From Flavobacteriaceae bacterium UBA3356 (lineage in GTDB: Bacteria; Bacteroidota; Bacteroidia; Flavobacteriales; Flavobacteriaceae): 64,000 nt of DNA. This document shows, in pieces, positions 9,136 to 17,657 of the stretch. Numbering within the stretch: position 1 is the stretch's first letter; each line of letters starts with the position of its first letter. A model generated the notes under the pieces. That model did no database searches and was not told where the DNA came from. It saw only the letters and a program-made list of their open reading frames with translations. The DNA lies in assembly GCA_002360635.1 (NCBI GenBank), contig DEQW01000001.1, positions 746,036 to 810,035 of the forward strand, read 5' to 3'. A program made the translations under genes and the position numbers.

Positions 9136-10851
9136 ATGAAAAAAGCACTATTATTTTCACTACTATTATTACTGGTTATTGCCTGTAATAAAGATGATGA
9201 TTCCACAAACGCTACAAATAAATATGTGGGAGATGTAACGTTGCGTACTCAAAAAGAAGTAGAAGACTTTGGTAAAATGGGATACACCAGTGTAGAAGGC
9301 ACAATCTGTATTGGCTGCGTTGACCAAAATGACATCGATGACTTAAGCTCATTAAGTTCCCTTAAAAAGATCAATACCCTTAATATCCAAAACAATACCG
9401 TTTTAACCACGCTTAAAGGCCTTGAAAACCTAACTGAGCTTGATAATTTATTGATAAGCGAAAATCCTTTGCTTGAAAACTTAAATAGTTTTAGTGGTGT
9501 TACAGCTATAAACACTATTGAACTAGATGCTAATGAAACTCTTAGAAATATTGATGGGCTCTACTATTTAACAGCAATCCGGGAGCATGTAAAATTCATT
9601 AATACTAGGGTTGTTAATTTGAATTTTGAAAATGTAACAGTTCTTGGAGGTTTTGAATCTACTGACTCTCGTTTTGAAACTATCACTATTGGCGCAACTA
9701 AGGTGGGTTCGTTCACATTAAATAATTGTTATTCACTTACACAGCTAAATATAGCTAATATTGAAGAAATGGATCATTTGTATTTAATTGAGAACAATAA
9801 GCTATCTAATTTAAACCTTGAAAACCTAAAAAAGATCAATGGTACTTTTTCTTTTGTTCGCAACGTAGCTTTAAGTTCTCTCCAGGCAGATAACTTAACG
9901 AGCTTGAAAACATTGCACATTGAGAACACACAGCTAACAAGTGTAAATCTTGAAAATATACAAACCCCATCAGAACCCTTATCAATTACCATTATTGATA
10001 ACCGTTTAGATCTTGATGTAAATTTAAAAAATATTACCAAAGCTGGTAAGATAATTGTTGAGCAATTATTATCGATAAACTTAGACGGCTTAACAACTGT
10101 TGAAGATAAGTTTTCTTTTAGCAGCACTGCTATTGCTTCTATTGCTTTAAAAAATTTAACCCAATTAAATGGCAATATTACAATATTTGGCAACCGAAGT
10201 TTAAAGGAAATAGAAGTAAATAATCTTACTATGGCAGGAAATTTAGAGATAAAAGACAATCCATTGTTGGAAAAAATAGAAGCAAATAGCCTTATTAAGG
10301 CAGAAGATTTAGAAATAACACACAACGATCAACTTACTGCGCTGGGGCTTCCTATTCTTTCAGATTTAAAGAGCTTAACGCTTAGGGGATCACGAGTTTC
10401 GGTTTTAAATTTGGAGAACCTACAGGATAGGACAGAACCCACATCATTCTTTATCAATGGAAATAATTCCTTAGCTGAAGTTTATTTTGGCAATATGACT
10501 AGAGCGACACATGTTAGGTTCGAAAATTATTCCAGTTTAACCGACTTGCCCATAAATAATATATCAAAAATAGAAGGATCCTTATATGTTGTTAATTGTG
10601 TTAATATTAGTGATATCAATATTGAAAATGTATCCGAAGTATCTGATATTCATTTATTTGGCAATAATTTAGAAACGTTTATCGCAGATAATATTACCCA
10701 ATTAGGAGTTTTAGATATAAATGGATCTAATGGTCTTTCTACCATAAGCATGAAAAATTTAGGTTTGGTTACAGAAAGGTTAAGGATAAAATATTTCGGA
10801 AACCTTGTTAATCTTGACTGGCTTACTGGCTTACTGGCTTATATAGTGTAG
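9136..10851 (+). CDS. repeat-rich surface lipoprotein, C-terminus lost by frameshift
   Basis: 571 residues as read. A lipoprotein signal peptide ends at the lipobox VIAC (Cys17), followed by acidic residues that in Flavobacteria go with export. The rest is a run of about 20-residue units with N-L-x-x-L...I...N-x-x-L spacing, like the receptor-L-domain/leucine-rich solenoids of Bacteroidota surface lipoproteins. The function is probably binding, with no enzyme motif seen. The frame ends early: exactly three copies of an 8-bp repeat (10817-10840) push it into TAG. With two copies the reading would run on to 11003, giving 619 residues with the normal ending of such proteins. It sits unexpectedly inside the polysaccharide locus. 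Confidence 0.75.
   Translation: MKKALLFSLLLLLVIACNKDDDSTNATNKYVGDVTLRTQKEVEDFGKMGYTSVEGTICIGCVDQNDIDDLSSLSSLKKINTLNIQNNTVLTTLKGLENLTELDNLLISENPLLENLNSFSGVTAINTIELDANETLRNIDGLYYLTAIREHVKFINTRVVNLNFENVTVLGGFESTDSRFETITIGATKVGSFTLNNCYSLTQLNIANIEEMDHLYLIENNKLSNLNLENLKKINGTFSFVRNVALSSLQADNLTSLKTLHIENTQLTSVNLENIQTPSEPLSITIIDNRLDLDVNLKNITKAGKIIVEQLLSINLDGLTTVEDKFSFSSTAIASIALKNLTQLNGNITIFGNRSLKEIEVNNLTMAGNLEIKDNPLLEKIEANSLIKAEDLEITHNDQLTALGLPILSDLKSLTLRGSRVSVLNLENLQDRTEPTSFFINGNNSLAEVYFGNMTRATHVRFENYSSLTDLPINNISKIEGSLYVVNCVNISDINIENVSEVSDIHLFGNNLETFIADNITQLGVLDINGSNGLSTISMKNLGLVTERLRIKYFGNLVNLDWLTGLLAYIV
10817..10840 (+). repeat. 8-bp tandem repeat, three exact copies, at the frameshift
   Basis: ACTGGCTT occurs three times in a row, followed by AT. 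Removing one copy puts the upstream frame in phase with the downstream coding sequence (D-W-L-T-G-L-Y-S-V-E-E-L). This is a classic substrate for slipped-strand mispairing. Confidence 0.9.
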
Positions 10852-11003
10852 AAGAGCTAATAATATACCGCAACGTTGCATTAAGGGATTTTTGTGGAAT
10901 CACCAATCTTATAACCAATGGTTATGTTGGCACGTATGACGTTTCCCTTAATGGTTACAATCCCACCCAACAAGACATAATAGATGGTAATTGTAGTATT
11001 TAA
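10852..11003 (+). pseudogene. out-of-frame C-terminal segment of the lipoprotein
   Basis: In the -1 frame this stretch encodes about 50 residues that continue the repeat pattern (YRNVALRDFCGITNLI) and finish with NPTQQDIIDGNCSI and TAA at 11001-11003. A final 'N-P-T..D-I..G-x-C' block with paired cysteines (in DFCG and DGNC) is how I remember these lipoproteins ending. So it is the genuine 3' end of the gene at 9136, not a separate gene. Confidence 0.85.
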
Positions 11004-11102
11004 AACTTATAGCTCATAGGTTGTTTCTCATTAAAATACCATTGGGCCCTTTTAAAGACATATTTTATTCTTTTTCTTCAAGGCAAAAGAGTTTTTAATT
11101 TT

Positions 11103-11110
11103 TAGCTTTG
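11103..11110 (+). promoter_or_regulatory. TAnnTTTG promoter box (-7) for the gene at 11146
   Basis: TAGCTTTG matches the Bacteroidota -7 consensus. It lies 12 bases before a possible TTG start (11122), which would leave almost no leader. This favours the ATG at 11146 as start. No clear -33 TTG was found. Confidence 0.5.
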
Positions 11111-11145
11111 CGACTGTTGGATTGGAAAAAGAATATTTGCGAAAA

Positions 11146-12381
11146 ATGAAACAAAGTATGTTTAAAGTAGCTTCTTTTAAAGCAAATTATCTTTCTTTAA
11201 CTTTAAAAGAAAAAGCTTTTATTGGGCTTATCATCCTAGATTTACTACTACTTTTGTTTTTGGGCAGGGCGTATACAAAAAGTGCATTTTACTCCCACTT
11301 ATATTACCACGATGTAATCCTATTAATAACTTTCTTGTTTTCCTTTACTTTTAAATCGGGTTTTAGATTGAAGCCCATTGAGCTATTAAGCTTGATCGCA
11401 TTAATTTATTTGGCAATTTCGATTGTATTTAAGTTCCATCCAGAGGGTAATTTATATATATACCTTAGGCAATTTATGGTGTTTGGTTATCTTATTCAAT
11501 CTTATTTTATATTTAGGGCAGTAGCAGGGCTTAAAAACGGACTGCAAATTTTAATACAAATAATAACTGCGATAGCAATTATAGCAACCATCCTACAACT
11601 GGGATATATACTTTATATTTTTTTTGGCGTTGGAGAAAACCCTTTTTTAAAACGCAATTACTTTTCGCCTTTAACTGTTCCGTCAGTCATAACAGCTGTA
11701 GCCTTGGGACTTACGTTTCTAAAAAGTTATAAAAAAATAGGGGTCTTTTTATTGTTATTGATACTTTCATTGAGCTTTGGTCATGACTCTGCTTATTTGG
11801 CTGTGATAATAATTTTCTTGTTGTCTTATTTTATTAGCGCATCCCTAAAAATTAAAATTATACTATCAATATTTGCAATACTAAGCTGTCTAGCATTGTG
11901 GTTTTTCGTTGCAACATTTACAGATGGAAATGCTGATGCAAGACTCTTATATTGGAGTAAATTGTTGACAAAAACCACAGAAAACTTCAGTATAATTTAT
12001 GGTAATGGTTTTGGCGTACCGTATTTGTCCTCGGAAGTTGCTCAAAAAGTAAATAACATTGTCTTAGTGTTTAAAAGACCAGAAAGCATTTATCTTGTCC
12101 CTCCTCATAATTCATTTATAACTATGTTATACCATTTAGGCGGGTGGATTTTATTGATTTTTTATCCGCTTAGAAGAATTTTTTATGGGATTCGACGGGT
12201 AAATAATGTACTTAAGTTTTTAATACTATCAATAGTTGGAGTGGTAATATGGGCAAGTTTTAATGTTATTTTAGAATTGCCGCATTCTTCTACATACTTT
12301 TGGCTTATATATTTTACATTAGCATTTTACCTTTATAAAAATAATATTGATGTGAGAAAAACAACATCAGAAATAAATTAA
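11146..12381 (+). CDS. O-antigen ligase/polymerase-like membrane protein
   Basis: 411 residues from the ATG at 11146 (a TTG at 11122 would add eight residues but lies right behind the promoter box). About 10-11 hydrophobic spans, a long loop around residues 260-330, and GNGFGVPY followed by PPHNSFITMLYHLGGWILLI near 320-345. The latter is the H-N-x-[FY] plus glycine helix element of the ligase/polymerase superfamily. It probably acts on undecaprenyl-linked glycan on the periplasmic side. A gap of about 140 bases separates it from the lipoprotein and it has its own promoter box. Confidence 0.65.
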   Translation: MKQSMFKVASFKANYLSLTLKEKAFIGLIILDLLLLLFLGRAYTKSAFYSHLYYHDVILLITFLFSFTFKSGFRLKPIELLSLIALIYLAISIVFKFHPEGNLYIYLRQFMVFGYLIQSYFIFRAVAGLKNGLQILIQIITAIAIIATILQLGYILYIFFGVGENPFLKRNYFSPLTVPSVITAVALGLTFLKSYKKIGVFLLLLILSLSFGHDSAYLAVIIIFLLSYFISASLKIKIILSIFAILSCLALWFFVATFTDGNADARLLYWSKLLTKTTENFSIIYGNGFGVPYLSSEVAQKVNNIVLVFKRPESIYLVPPHNSFITMLYHLGGWILLIFYPLRRIFYGIRRVNNVLKFLILSIVGVVIWASFNVILELPHSSTYFWLIYFTLAFYLYKNNIDVRKTTSEIN

Positions 12382-12469
12382 AAGAAATATAATTTCAGCA
12401 ATCAAGGGATTCTTTAAATTCTTTGCTAATTTAAAAAATCATTTTTTTAATTAAGAGTATTTTTACTGA

Positions 12470-13198
12470 ATGAACATAAAGTATCATCAAACATCAGAAT
12501 TCCCTGGGTGGGAAAAAGCCCCCGAGTTTTTATTACAACTTATAGAGACTTACAACGCCCAAAAAGTATTGGAAATTGGATCTGGTGCAAACCCTACCCT
12601 TACTCCGAATATCGTGTCAGATTTAGGAATTAAATATACCACTAATGATTTGTCTGGCGAAGAACTATTAAAGGCCTCAACGGTATATTCAACTTGGGAG
12701 GCTGATCTATGTACCCCTAAGATTGCTGATAAGCATTTAGAAAAATATCAACTTATTTTTAGCAGAATGGTGAATGAGCATATAAAAGATGGAAAAACAT
12801 ATTATGAAAATCTTTATGATCTTTTAGAGCCTGGCGGTATTACTGTTCATTGTTTTTCTACATTGTATGCATTTCCGTTTTTAGTGAATCGCATACTACC
12901 GGAAAACTTTACTGATAAATTACTAAATTTTTTTAACCCTAGAGCAGATCGTTATCAACATGAAAAATTCCCTGCATATTATAGCTGGAGTCGTGGACCT
13001 TCAGAAAAATCTATTAAAAGGTTTGAAGCTATTGGTTTTGAAGTGATAAAATATGTTGGCTTTTTTGGACATGGGTATTACAGAAAGAAAATACCTTTTT
13101 TAGATTATTTGGAACAAAAAAAAGCGCATTGGCTTGTTAAAAACCCTATACCTGCACTTACCAGCTATGCCTATATTATTTTAAAAAAGAGAAGTTAA
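12470..13198 (+). CDS. class I SAM-dependent methyltransferase
   Basis: 242 residues with the SAM-binding motif I VLEIGSGANP (about residues 33-42), an acidic strand-2 region (TTNDLSGEEL) and a motif-IV-like segment YQLIFSRMVNEHI (about 97-110). The C-terminal half has FFNPRADRYQHEKFPAYYSW, which may bind substrate. In this neighbourhood it may methylate a glycan or lipid-linked sugar, capping chain growth or decorating a residue; that is inference from position only. A TATTTTTA box ends three bases before the ATG. Confidence 0.75.
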   Translation: MNIKYHQTSEFPGWEKAPEFLLQLIETYNAQKVLEIGSGANPTLTPNIVSDLGIKYTTNDLSGEELLKASTVYSTWEADLCTPKIADKHLEKYQLIFSRMVNEHIKDGKTYYENLYDLLEPGGITVHCFSTLYAFPFLVNRILPENFTDKLLNFFNPRADRYQHEKFPAYYSWSRGPSEKSIKRFEAIGFEVIKYVGFFGHGYYRKKIPFLDYLEQKKAHWLVKNPIPALTSYAYIILKKRS

Positions 13199-13228
13199 AT
13201 TTTTCTTTCATATATATGCAATTACCCA

Positions 13229-13236
13229 TACTTTTG
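13229..13236 (+). promoter_or_regulatory. TAnnTTTG promoter box for the gene at 13257
   Basis: TACTTTTG, an exact match to the -7 consensus, 20 bases before the ATG. No good -33 TTG is visible upstream. Confidence 0.5.
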
Positions 13237-13256
13237 CGCGGAATTTTAAATGCACT

Positions 13257-14018
13257 ATGAGTCCTCAAATCAGCTTCTTAAATACTACTATTGATAATCT
13301 TTCCATGCAGGATACCCTGAAGATGGTGGAGCAAGCCATTGTTGAAAACAAACAGTTACATCACGCTGCAGTAAATGCCTCCGTATTGGTTGATTTGCAA
13401 AAAGATAATGAGCTTCGTAAGAGTGTGAACAGTGCCGATATTGTTAATGTAGATGGACAAGCTGTAGTCTGGGCGTCAAAATTTTTAGGTTCTCCATTAA
13501 AAGAGCGTGTCGCTGGGCCTGATTTAATGGCTAACTTAATAGAACTAGCATATAAAGAAAACTATAAAATTTATCTTCTTGGTGCAAAAGAAGAGGTTGT
13601 TTCAAAATTGGTTGCTATTTATAAAGAAAAATATAGCCCATCAATAATCGCAGGGTACAGAAATGGTTATTTTCAAGATGAAGATGAAGGTGCTATTGTG
13701 GATGATATTGTTAATTCTGGTGCCCAAATGCTTTTTGTAGCAATTACCTCCCCTAAAAAAGAAACCTTTCTTCACAAACATAAAAAATCACTTTCTAAAG
13801 TTAATTTCATAATGGGTGTAGGGGGAAGCTTCGATGTCTTTGCTGGCAAAACCAAACGCGCACCACAATGGATGCAAAAATCCGGTTTCGAATGGTTTTA
13901 TAGATTTTTACAAGAGCCCAAACGGATGTGGAAACGATATTTAGTAGGTAATACCGAGTTTATAATGTTAGTGCTTAGAGAAAAGTATTTTAAAAAAACA
14001 AAGAAAAACAGTAGTTAA
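13257..14018 (+). CDS. WecG/TagA/CpsF family glycosyltransferase
   Basis: 253 residues covering the whole GT26 domain. It shows NASVLVDLQ (Asn40 region), VNVDGQAVVW with the probable catalytic Asp66, the LGA(K)EE donor-binding loop near 117, and VGGSFDVFAGKTKRAPQWMQ followed by GFEWFYRFLQEPKRMWKRYL, which is the membrane-associating tail of TagA. Known members add ManNAc-type or GlcA-type sugars to an undecaprenyl-linked primer as the second committed step. wecB downstream would supply ManNAc precursors, which fits. Has its own promoter box. Confidence 0.9.
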   Translation: MSPQISFLNTTIDNLSMQDTLKMVEQAIVENKQLHHAAVNASVLVDLQKDNELRKSVNSADIVNVDGQAVVWASKFLGSPLKERVAGPDLMANLIELAYKENYKIYLLGAKEEVVSKLVAIYKEKYSPSIIAGYRNGYFQDEDEGAIVDDIVNSGAQMLFVAITSPKKETFLHKHKKSLSKVNFIMGVGGSFDVFAGKTKRAPQWMQKSGFEWFYRFLQEPKRMWKRYLVGNTEFIMLVLREKYFKKTKKNSS

Positions 14019-14106
14019 GTCATTTTAATAAAAAAATGCTCACATGAGGTTATTGTTAATTTGTTTTTTACCTTTCAGTTTTTAAACTTTATAGTAACAT
14101 AGGTGT

Positions 14107-15312
14107 ATGAAAATTCTACTTTCCGCAATTTATCCGTATGTATACCTATTGTTGTTCTTGACTATTCCTTTTGAGGACTATATACGAGCGCTGCCTAATA
14201 TTTTGTTAGGCATTTTAGTTGTGGTCTTTCCTTTTGTAGTAAAAAAAGAGGATTTTAAAAAAATTGATAGTTCCCTAATATTTTTATTGTTACTTTTTTT
14301 TGGCTATTTATTTGTCAATTCAGCACTTTCAGATTCGCTAGAAGATGATTTTACAATTATTAAAAAGGTGCTTATAGCTGTGGGGCTGGTCGTACTATAT
14401 ATACCGGTTCGTGATTTTGATAAAATAAAAAAGGCAATTTTATTTTCTTCGGTAGCTGCAATTGTTTTTTCTGTTATTAATATAGTGATATTGACAAATA
14501 CATTACAAGATTTCCATTTTGGGGATTCGCCCATGGTCATCGAGGCTTTGTTGGTAGATAGGCTTTACTTAGGCTTATTATCTGTGTTAAGTATCTTAGT
14601 TTCCTATAGTTTAATGCTACCAAAATTTCATCCCAAAAACAGGTATTATCTGGCCAATATAATAATTAACATATTATTCCTGTTTTTAATAAGTACAAAA
14701 ATCGCCTTGTTATTGTTGGTTTGCTTGCTTTTATTGCGTCAATTATATGGCTCAAAGAAAAATATCAGGATACCTATTCTTCTGGTTATTGTAGCAGTTT
14801 TAGGAACTTTGTTCTATATAGGTTTCAGGGATAAAAATGATAAAAAACCTTCTCTGTTGACTAGCTTGGCAACCAACACAATGACTTGGGAGCTTCGCTC
14901 AGAAACTTGGCAGTGTGGATGGCAAATTGCTCAACAAGGAGAGGTTAACTGGACTGGAATAGGTTTTTACAATACTAAGGACCAATTGGTTTCTTGCTAT
15001 GAAAACATAACAAATTCTAACAAAAGACAAAACTTCATAAATAAAAGGTATAATACACACAATCAATTTTTGGATTTCTATGTTAGCGCTGGATTGATAG
15101 GTTTTTTGTTATTCAGTATTCTTATAATTGCTCTTTTTGTAAAAAATAGAAACCATTATTTTCCAATTGCGTTGTTGTTTTCGTTAATAGCCTATTGTAT
15201 GGTCGAAAATGTATTCCATAGGCAAATAGGAGCGTATTATATTGGGTTTATACTTATCGTGTTAGTGTCCAATAAAATGGTTGTACAAAACAAACCAATA
15301 AAAGAAGTATAA
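14107..15312 (+). CDS. O-antigen ligase family membrane protein
   Basis: 401 residues with about ten membrane spans. The diagnostic segment is GIGFYNTKDQL near residue 293, then NTHNQFLDFYVSAGLIGFLLF around 317-338 (Thr-His-Asn followed by a glycine-rich helix), the same element as in the gene at 6407. Cysteines in WQCGW and SCYEN flank the periplasmic loop and could form a disulphide. Fourth ligase/polymerase-like gene of the locus. It sits directly before the conserved precursor genes, so it may be the true ligase with the others acting as polymerases. Confidence 0.72.
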   Translation: MKILLSAIYPYVYLLLFLTIPFEDYIRALPNILLGILVVVFPFVVKKEDFKKIDSSLIFLLLLFFGYLFVNSALSDSLEDDFTIIKKVLIAVGLVVLYIPVRDFDKIKKAILFSSVAAIVFSVINIVILTNTLQDFHFGDSPMVIEALLVDRLYLGLLSVLSILVSYSLMLPKFHPKNRYYLANIIINILFLFLISTKIALLLLVCLLLLRQLYGSKKNIRIPILLVIVAVLGTLFYIGFRDKNDKKPSLLTSLATNTMTWELRSETWQCGWQIAQQGEVNWTGIGFYNTKDQLVSCYENITNSNKRQNFINKRYNTHNQFLDFYVSAGLIGFLLFSILIIALFVKNRNHYFPIALLFSLIAYCMVENVFHRQIGAYYIGFILIVLVSNKMVVQNKPIKEV

Positions 15313-15327
15313 AATGATAGCAAATTG

Positions 15328-15335
15328 TATTTTTG
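15328..15335 (+). promoter_or_regulatory. TAnnTTTG promoter box for ugd
   Basis: TATTTTTG, exact -7 consensus, 25 bases before the ugd ATG. It would drive the ugd, decarboxylase and initiating transferase run (spacings of 3 and 2 bases). Confidence 0.55.
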
Positions 15336-15360
15336 CTCACTTAAAATAAGCCATTAAAAC

Positions 15361-16662
15361 ATGAAAATAACAGTTGTAGGAACAGGTTATGTAGGTCTTG
15401 TTACAGGAACATGCCTTGCCGAAACCGGAAATGAAGTTGTTTGTGTTGACATTGACGATGAAAAAGTCAATAACATGCGCAAGGGGATAGTTCCTATTTA
15501 TGAGCCACATTTAGATGTCCTTTTTGAAAGAAATATAAGTGCCGACCGTTTAAAATTTACAACATCATTAGATGAAGGGTTAGCACATGGTGAAATTATA
15601 TTCTTAGCATTGCCAACCCCTGAAGATGAAGATGGATCGGCCGATCTTTCCTACGTTTTAAACGTTTCTTCGGAAATAGGAAAGAAAATTAAAACCTATA
15701 AGGTTATCGTTGACAAAAGTACAGTGCCCGTTGGTACTGCCGAAAAAGTGAACAATGTAATTGCCAAACATGCCAAATGTGATTTCGATGTGGTTTCAAA
15801 CCCTGAATTTTTAAGGGAAGGTTTCGCTGTGGACGATTTTTTAAAACCAGAACGTATAGTTATTGGCTCCAGTAGTAAAAAAGCAACCGAGCTTATGCAA
15901 AAGCTCTATGCTCCATTTGTACGTTCAGGAAATCCTATTATCGTGATGGATGAAAAGTCTGCTGAATTAACCAAATATGCAGCTAACTCCTTTTTAGCAA
16001 CAAAGATCACGTTTATGAACGAAATTGCTAACTATTGCGAAAAAGTAGGGGCAGATGTAGATAAAGTGCGTGTAGGTATGGGAACCGATTCCCGTATTGG
16101 AAAGCGGTTTTTGTTTCCCGGTATTGGTTATGGCGGTTCTTGTTTTCCTAAAGACGTGAAAGCATTACAGAAAGCTGGAGAAATCGAAAATTATGATTTT
16201 AAAATATTGAATTCGGTTATTGAAGTAAACAAAACCCAAAAAACAATTTTACTTCCAAAAATTGAAAAATACTTCAATAATGATTTAAATGGGAAACAGA
16301 TTGCCATTTGGGGACTAGCTTTTAAACCTGAAACCGACGACGTACGTGAAGCACCAGCTATAGATATGATGCACGGGCTACTTTCAAAAGGAGCTAAACT
16401 AACGGTTTTCGACCCTGAAGCCATGCCGAACATTAAAAAACAATTTGGCGATACATTACAATATGCAGACTCGATGTACGATGCATTAGAAAATGCTGAA
16501 ATGTTATTAATTTGTACTGAATGGAGTATTTTCAGAACACCCGATTTCAGTAAAATAAAACAAAAGTTAAAAAATCCGGTTATTTTCGACGGAAGAAACT
16601 TGTATAATGTTGAGGATGTGAAAAACGAAGGATTTACCTACGTTTCAATTGGAAGAAAATAA
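15361..16662 (+). CDS. ugd: UDP-glucose 6-dehydrogenase
   Basis: Oxidises UDP-glucose to UDP-glucuronate with two NAD. The N-terminal GTGYVGLVTG dinucleotide motif is at residues 7-16. The catalytic cysteine is Cys261 in GYGGSCFPKD, and the C-terminal domain carries WGLAFKPETDDVREAPA. At 433 residues it is full length. Its product is the substrate of the next gene, a UDP-glucuronate decarboxylase, three bases downstream, so the pair makes UDP-xylose. GDP-mannose and UDP-ManNAc dehydrogenases are relatives, but the neighbour and motif set favour UDP-glucose. Confidence 0.93.
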   Translation: MKITVVGTGYVGLVTGTCLAETGNEVVCVDIDDEKVNNMRKGIVPIYEPHLDVLFERNISADRLKFTTSLDEGLAHGEIIFLALPTPEDEDGSADLSYVLNVSSEIGKKIKTYKVIVDKSTVPVGTAEKVNNVIAKHAKCDFDVVSNPEFLREGFAVDDFLKPERIVIGSSSKKATELMQKLYAPFVRSGNPIIVMDEKSAELTKYAANSFLATKITFMNEIANYCEKVGADVDKVRVGMGTDSRIGKRFLFPGIGYGGSCFPKDVKALQKAGEIENYDFKILNSVIEVNKTQKTILLPKIEKYFNNDLNGKQIAIWGLAFKPETDDVREAPAIDMMHGLLSKGAKLTVFDPEAMPNIKKQFGDTLQYADSMYDALENAEMLLICTEWSIFRTPDFSKIKQKLKNPVIFDGRNLYNVEDVKNEGFTYVSIGRK

Positions 16663-16665
16663 AAA

Positions 16666-17655
16666 ATGAAAAAAAGGATATTAATTACTGGCGCTGCAGG
16701 CTTTTTAGGCTCACACCTATGCGATAGGTTTATGGCCGAAGGTTTTACCGTTATTGGGATGGATAACCTTATTACCGGTGATTTAAAAAATATTGAACAT
16801 CTGTTTCAAGATGAAAATTTTCATTTTTACCATCACGATGTTACAAAGTTTGTACACGTTCCCGGAAACGTAGATTATATTTTGCATTTTGCCTCTCCAG
16901 CTAGCCCTATTGATTATTTAAAAATCCCAATTCAAACCCTTAAAGTGGGGTCATTAGGGACGCATAATTTACTTGGTTTGGCCAAAGAAAAAGAAGCAAG
17001 AATCCTTATTGCTTCAACTTCCGAAGTATATGGCGACCCATTGATACACCCACAGAGCGAGGAGTACTACGGAAATGTAAACACCATTGGACCACGTGGG
17101 GTTTATGATGAGGCAAAACGCTTTCAGGAATCCATTACAATGGCCTACCATCGTTTTCATGGTTTAGAAACAAGAATTGCGCGCATTTTTAATACCTATG
17201 GACCTAGAATGCGATTGAACGATGGGCGTGTTATCCCTGCTTTTTTAGGGCAAGCCTTACGCGGTGAAGATTTAACTGTTTTTGGAGACGGTTCGCAAAC
17301 CCGCTCCTTTTGTTATGTGGACGATCAAGTAGAAGGGCTTTTTAGATTATTAATGAGCGACTATTCATTACCAGTTAATATTGGTAATCCACACGAGATA
17401 AGCATTCTGGATTTTGCCGAAGAAATTATAAAATTGACCGGCACACAACAGAAAATCGTATTTAAACCCTTACCAAAGGATGATCCAATGCAACGACAAC
17501 CAGATATCGCCAAAGCAAAAGAAATATTGGGTTGGGAACCTAAAATATCTAGGGAAGAAGGATTGAAAACCACATTTGAATATTTCAAGAGTTTTTCAAA
17601 AGAAGACTTATTAAAAAGTGAACATAAAAATTTCTCAAAACATATTAGGAAGTAA
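16666..17655 (+). CDS. UDP-glucuronate decarboxylase (UDP-xylose synthase)
   Basis: 329-residue short-chain dehydrogenase. Glycine motif GAAGFLGSH is at residues 8-16, and HFASPASPIDY and TSEVYGDP are signatures of UXS enzymes. The catalytic pair is Tyr147-x3-Lys151 (YDEAK), and the arginine-rich TRIARIFNTYGPRM motif follows. It turns UDP-glucuronate into UDP-xylose using enzyme-bound NAD. The start is three bases after ugd, which makes its substrate, and the stop is two bases before the initiating transferase. Other sugar epimerases share the fold, but SPASP and the context make UXS the best call. Confidence 0.9.
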   Translation: MKKRILITGAAGFLGSHLCDRFMAEGFTVIGMDNLITGDLKNIEHLFQDENFHFYHHDVTKFVHVPGNVDYILHFASPASPIDYLKIPIQTLKVGSLGTHNLLGLAKEKEARILIASTSEVYGDPLIHPQSEEYYGNVNTIGPRGVYDEAKRFQESITMAYHRFHGLETRIARIFNTYGPRMRLNDGRVIPAFLGQALRGEDLTVFGDGSQTRSFCYVDDQVEGLFRLLMSDYSLPVNIGNPHEISILDFAEEIIKLTGTQQKIVFKPLPKDDPMQRQPDIAKAKEILGWEPKISREEGLKTTFEYFKSFSKEDLLKSEHKNFSKHIRK

Positions 17656-17657
17656 GA

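Noticed and set aside
9774..10325. A 183-codon open frame on the minus strand inside the lipoprotein gene
   Set aside because: It mirrors the regular repeats of the real gene, has no signal, domain or promoter, and its length is explained by the biased composition of the plus-strand repeats.
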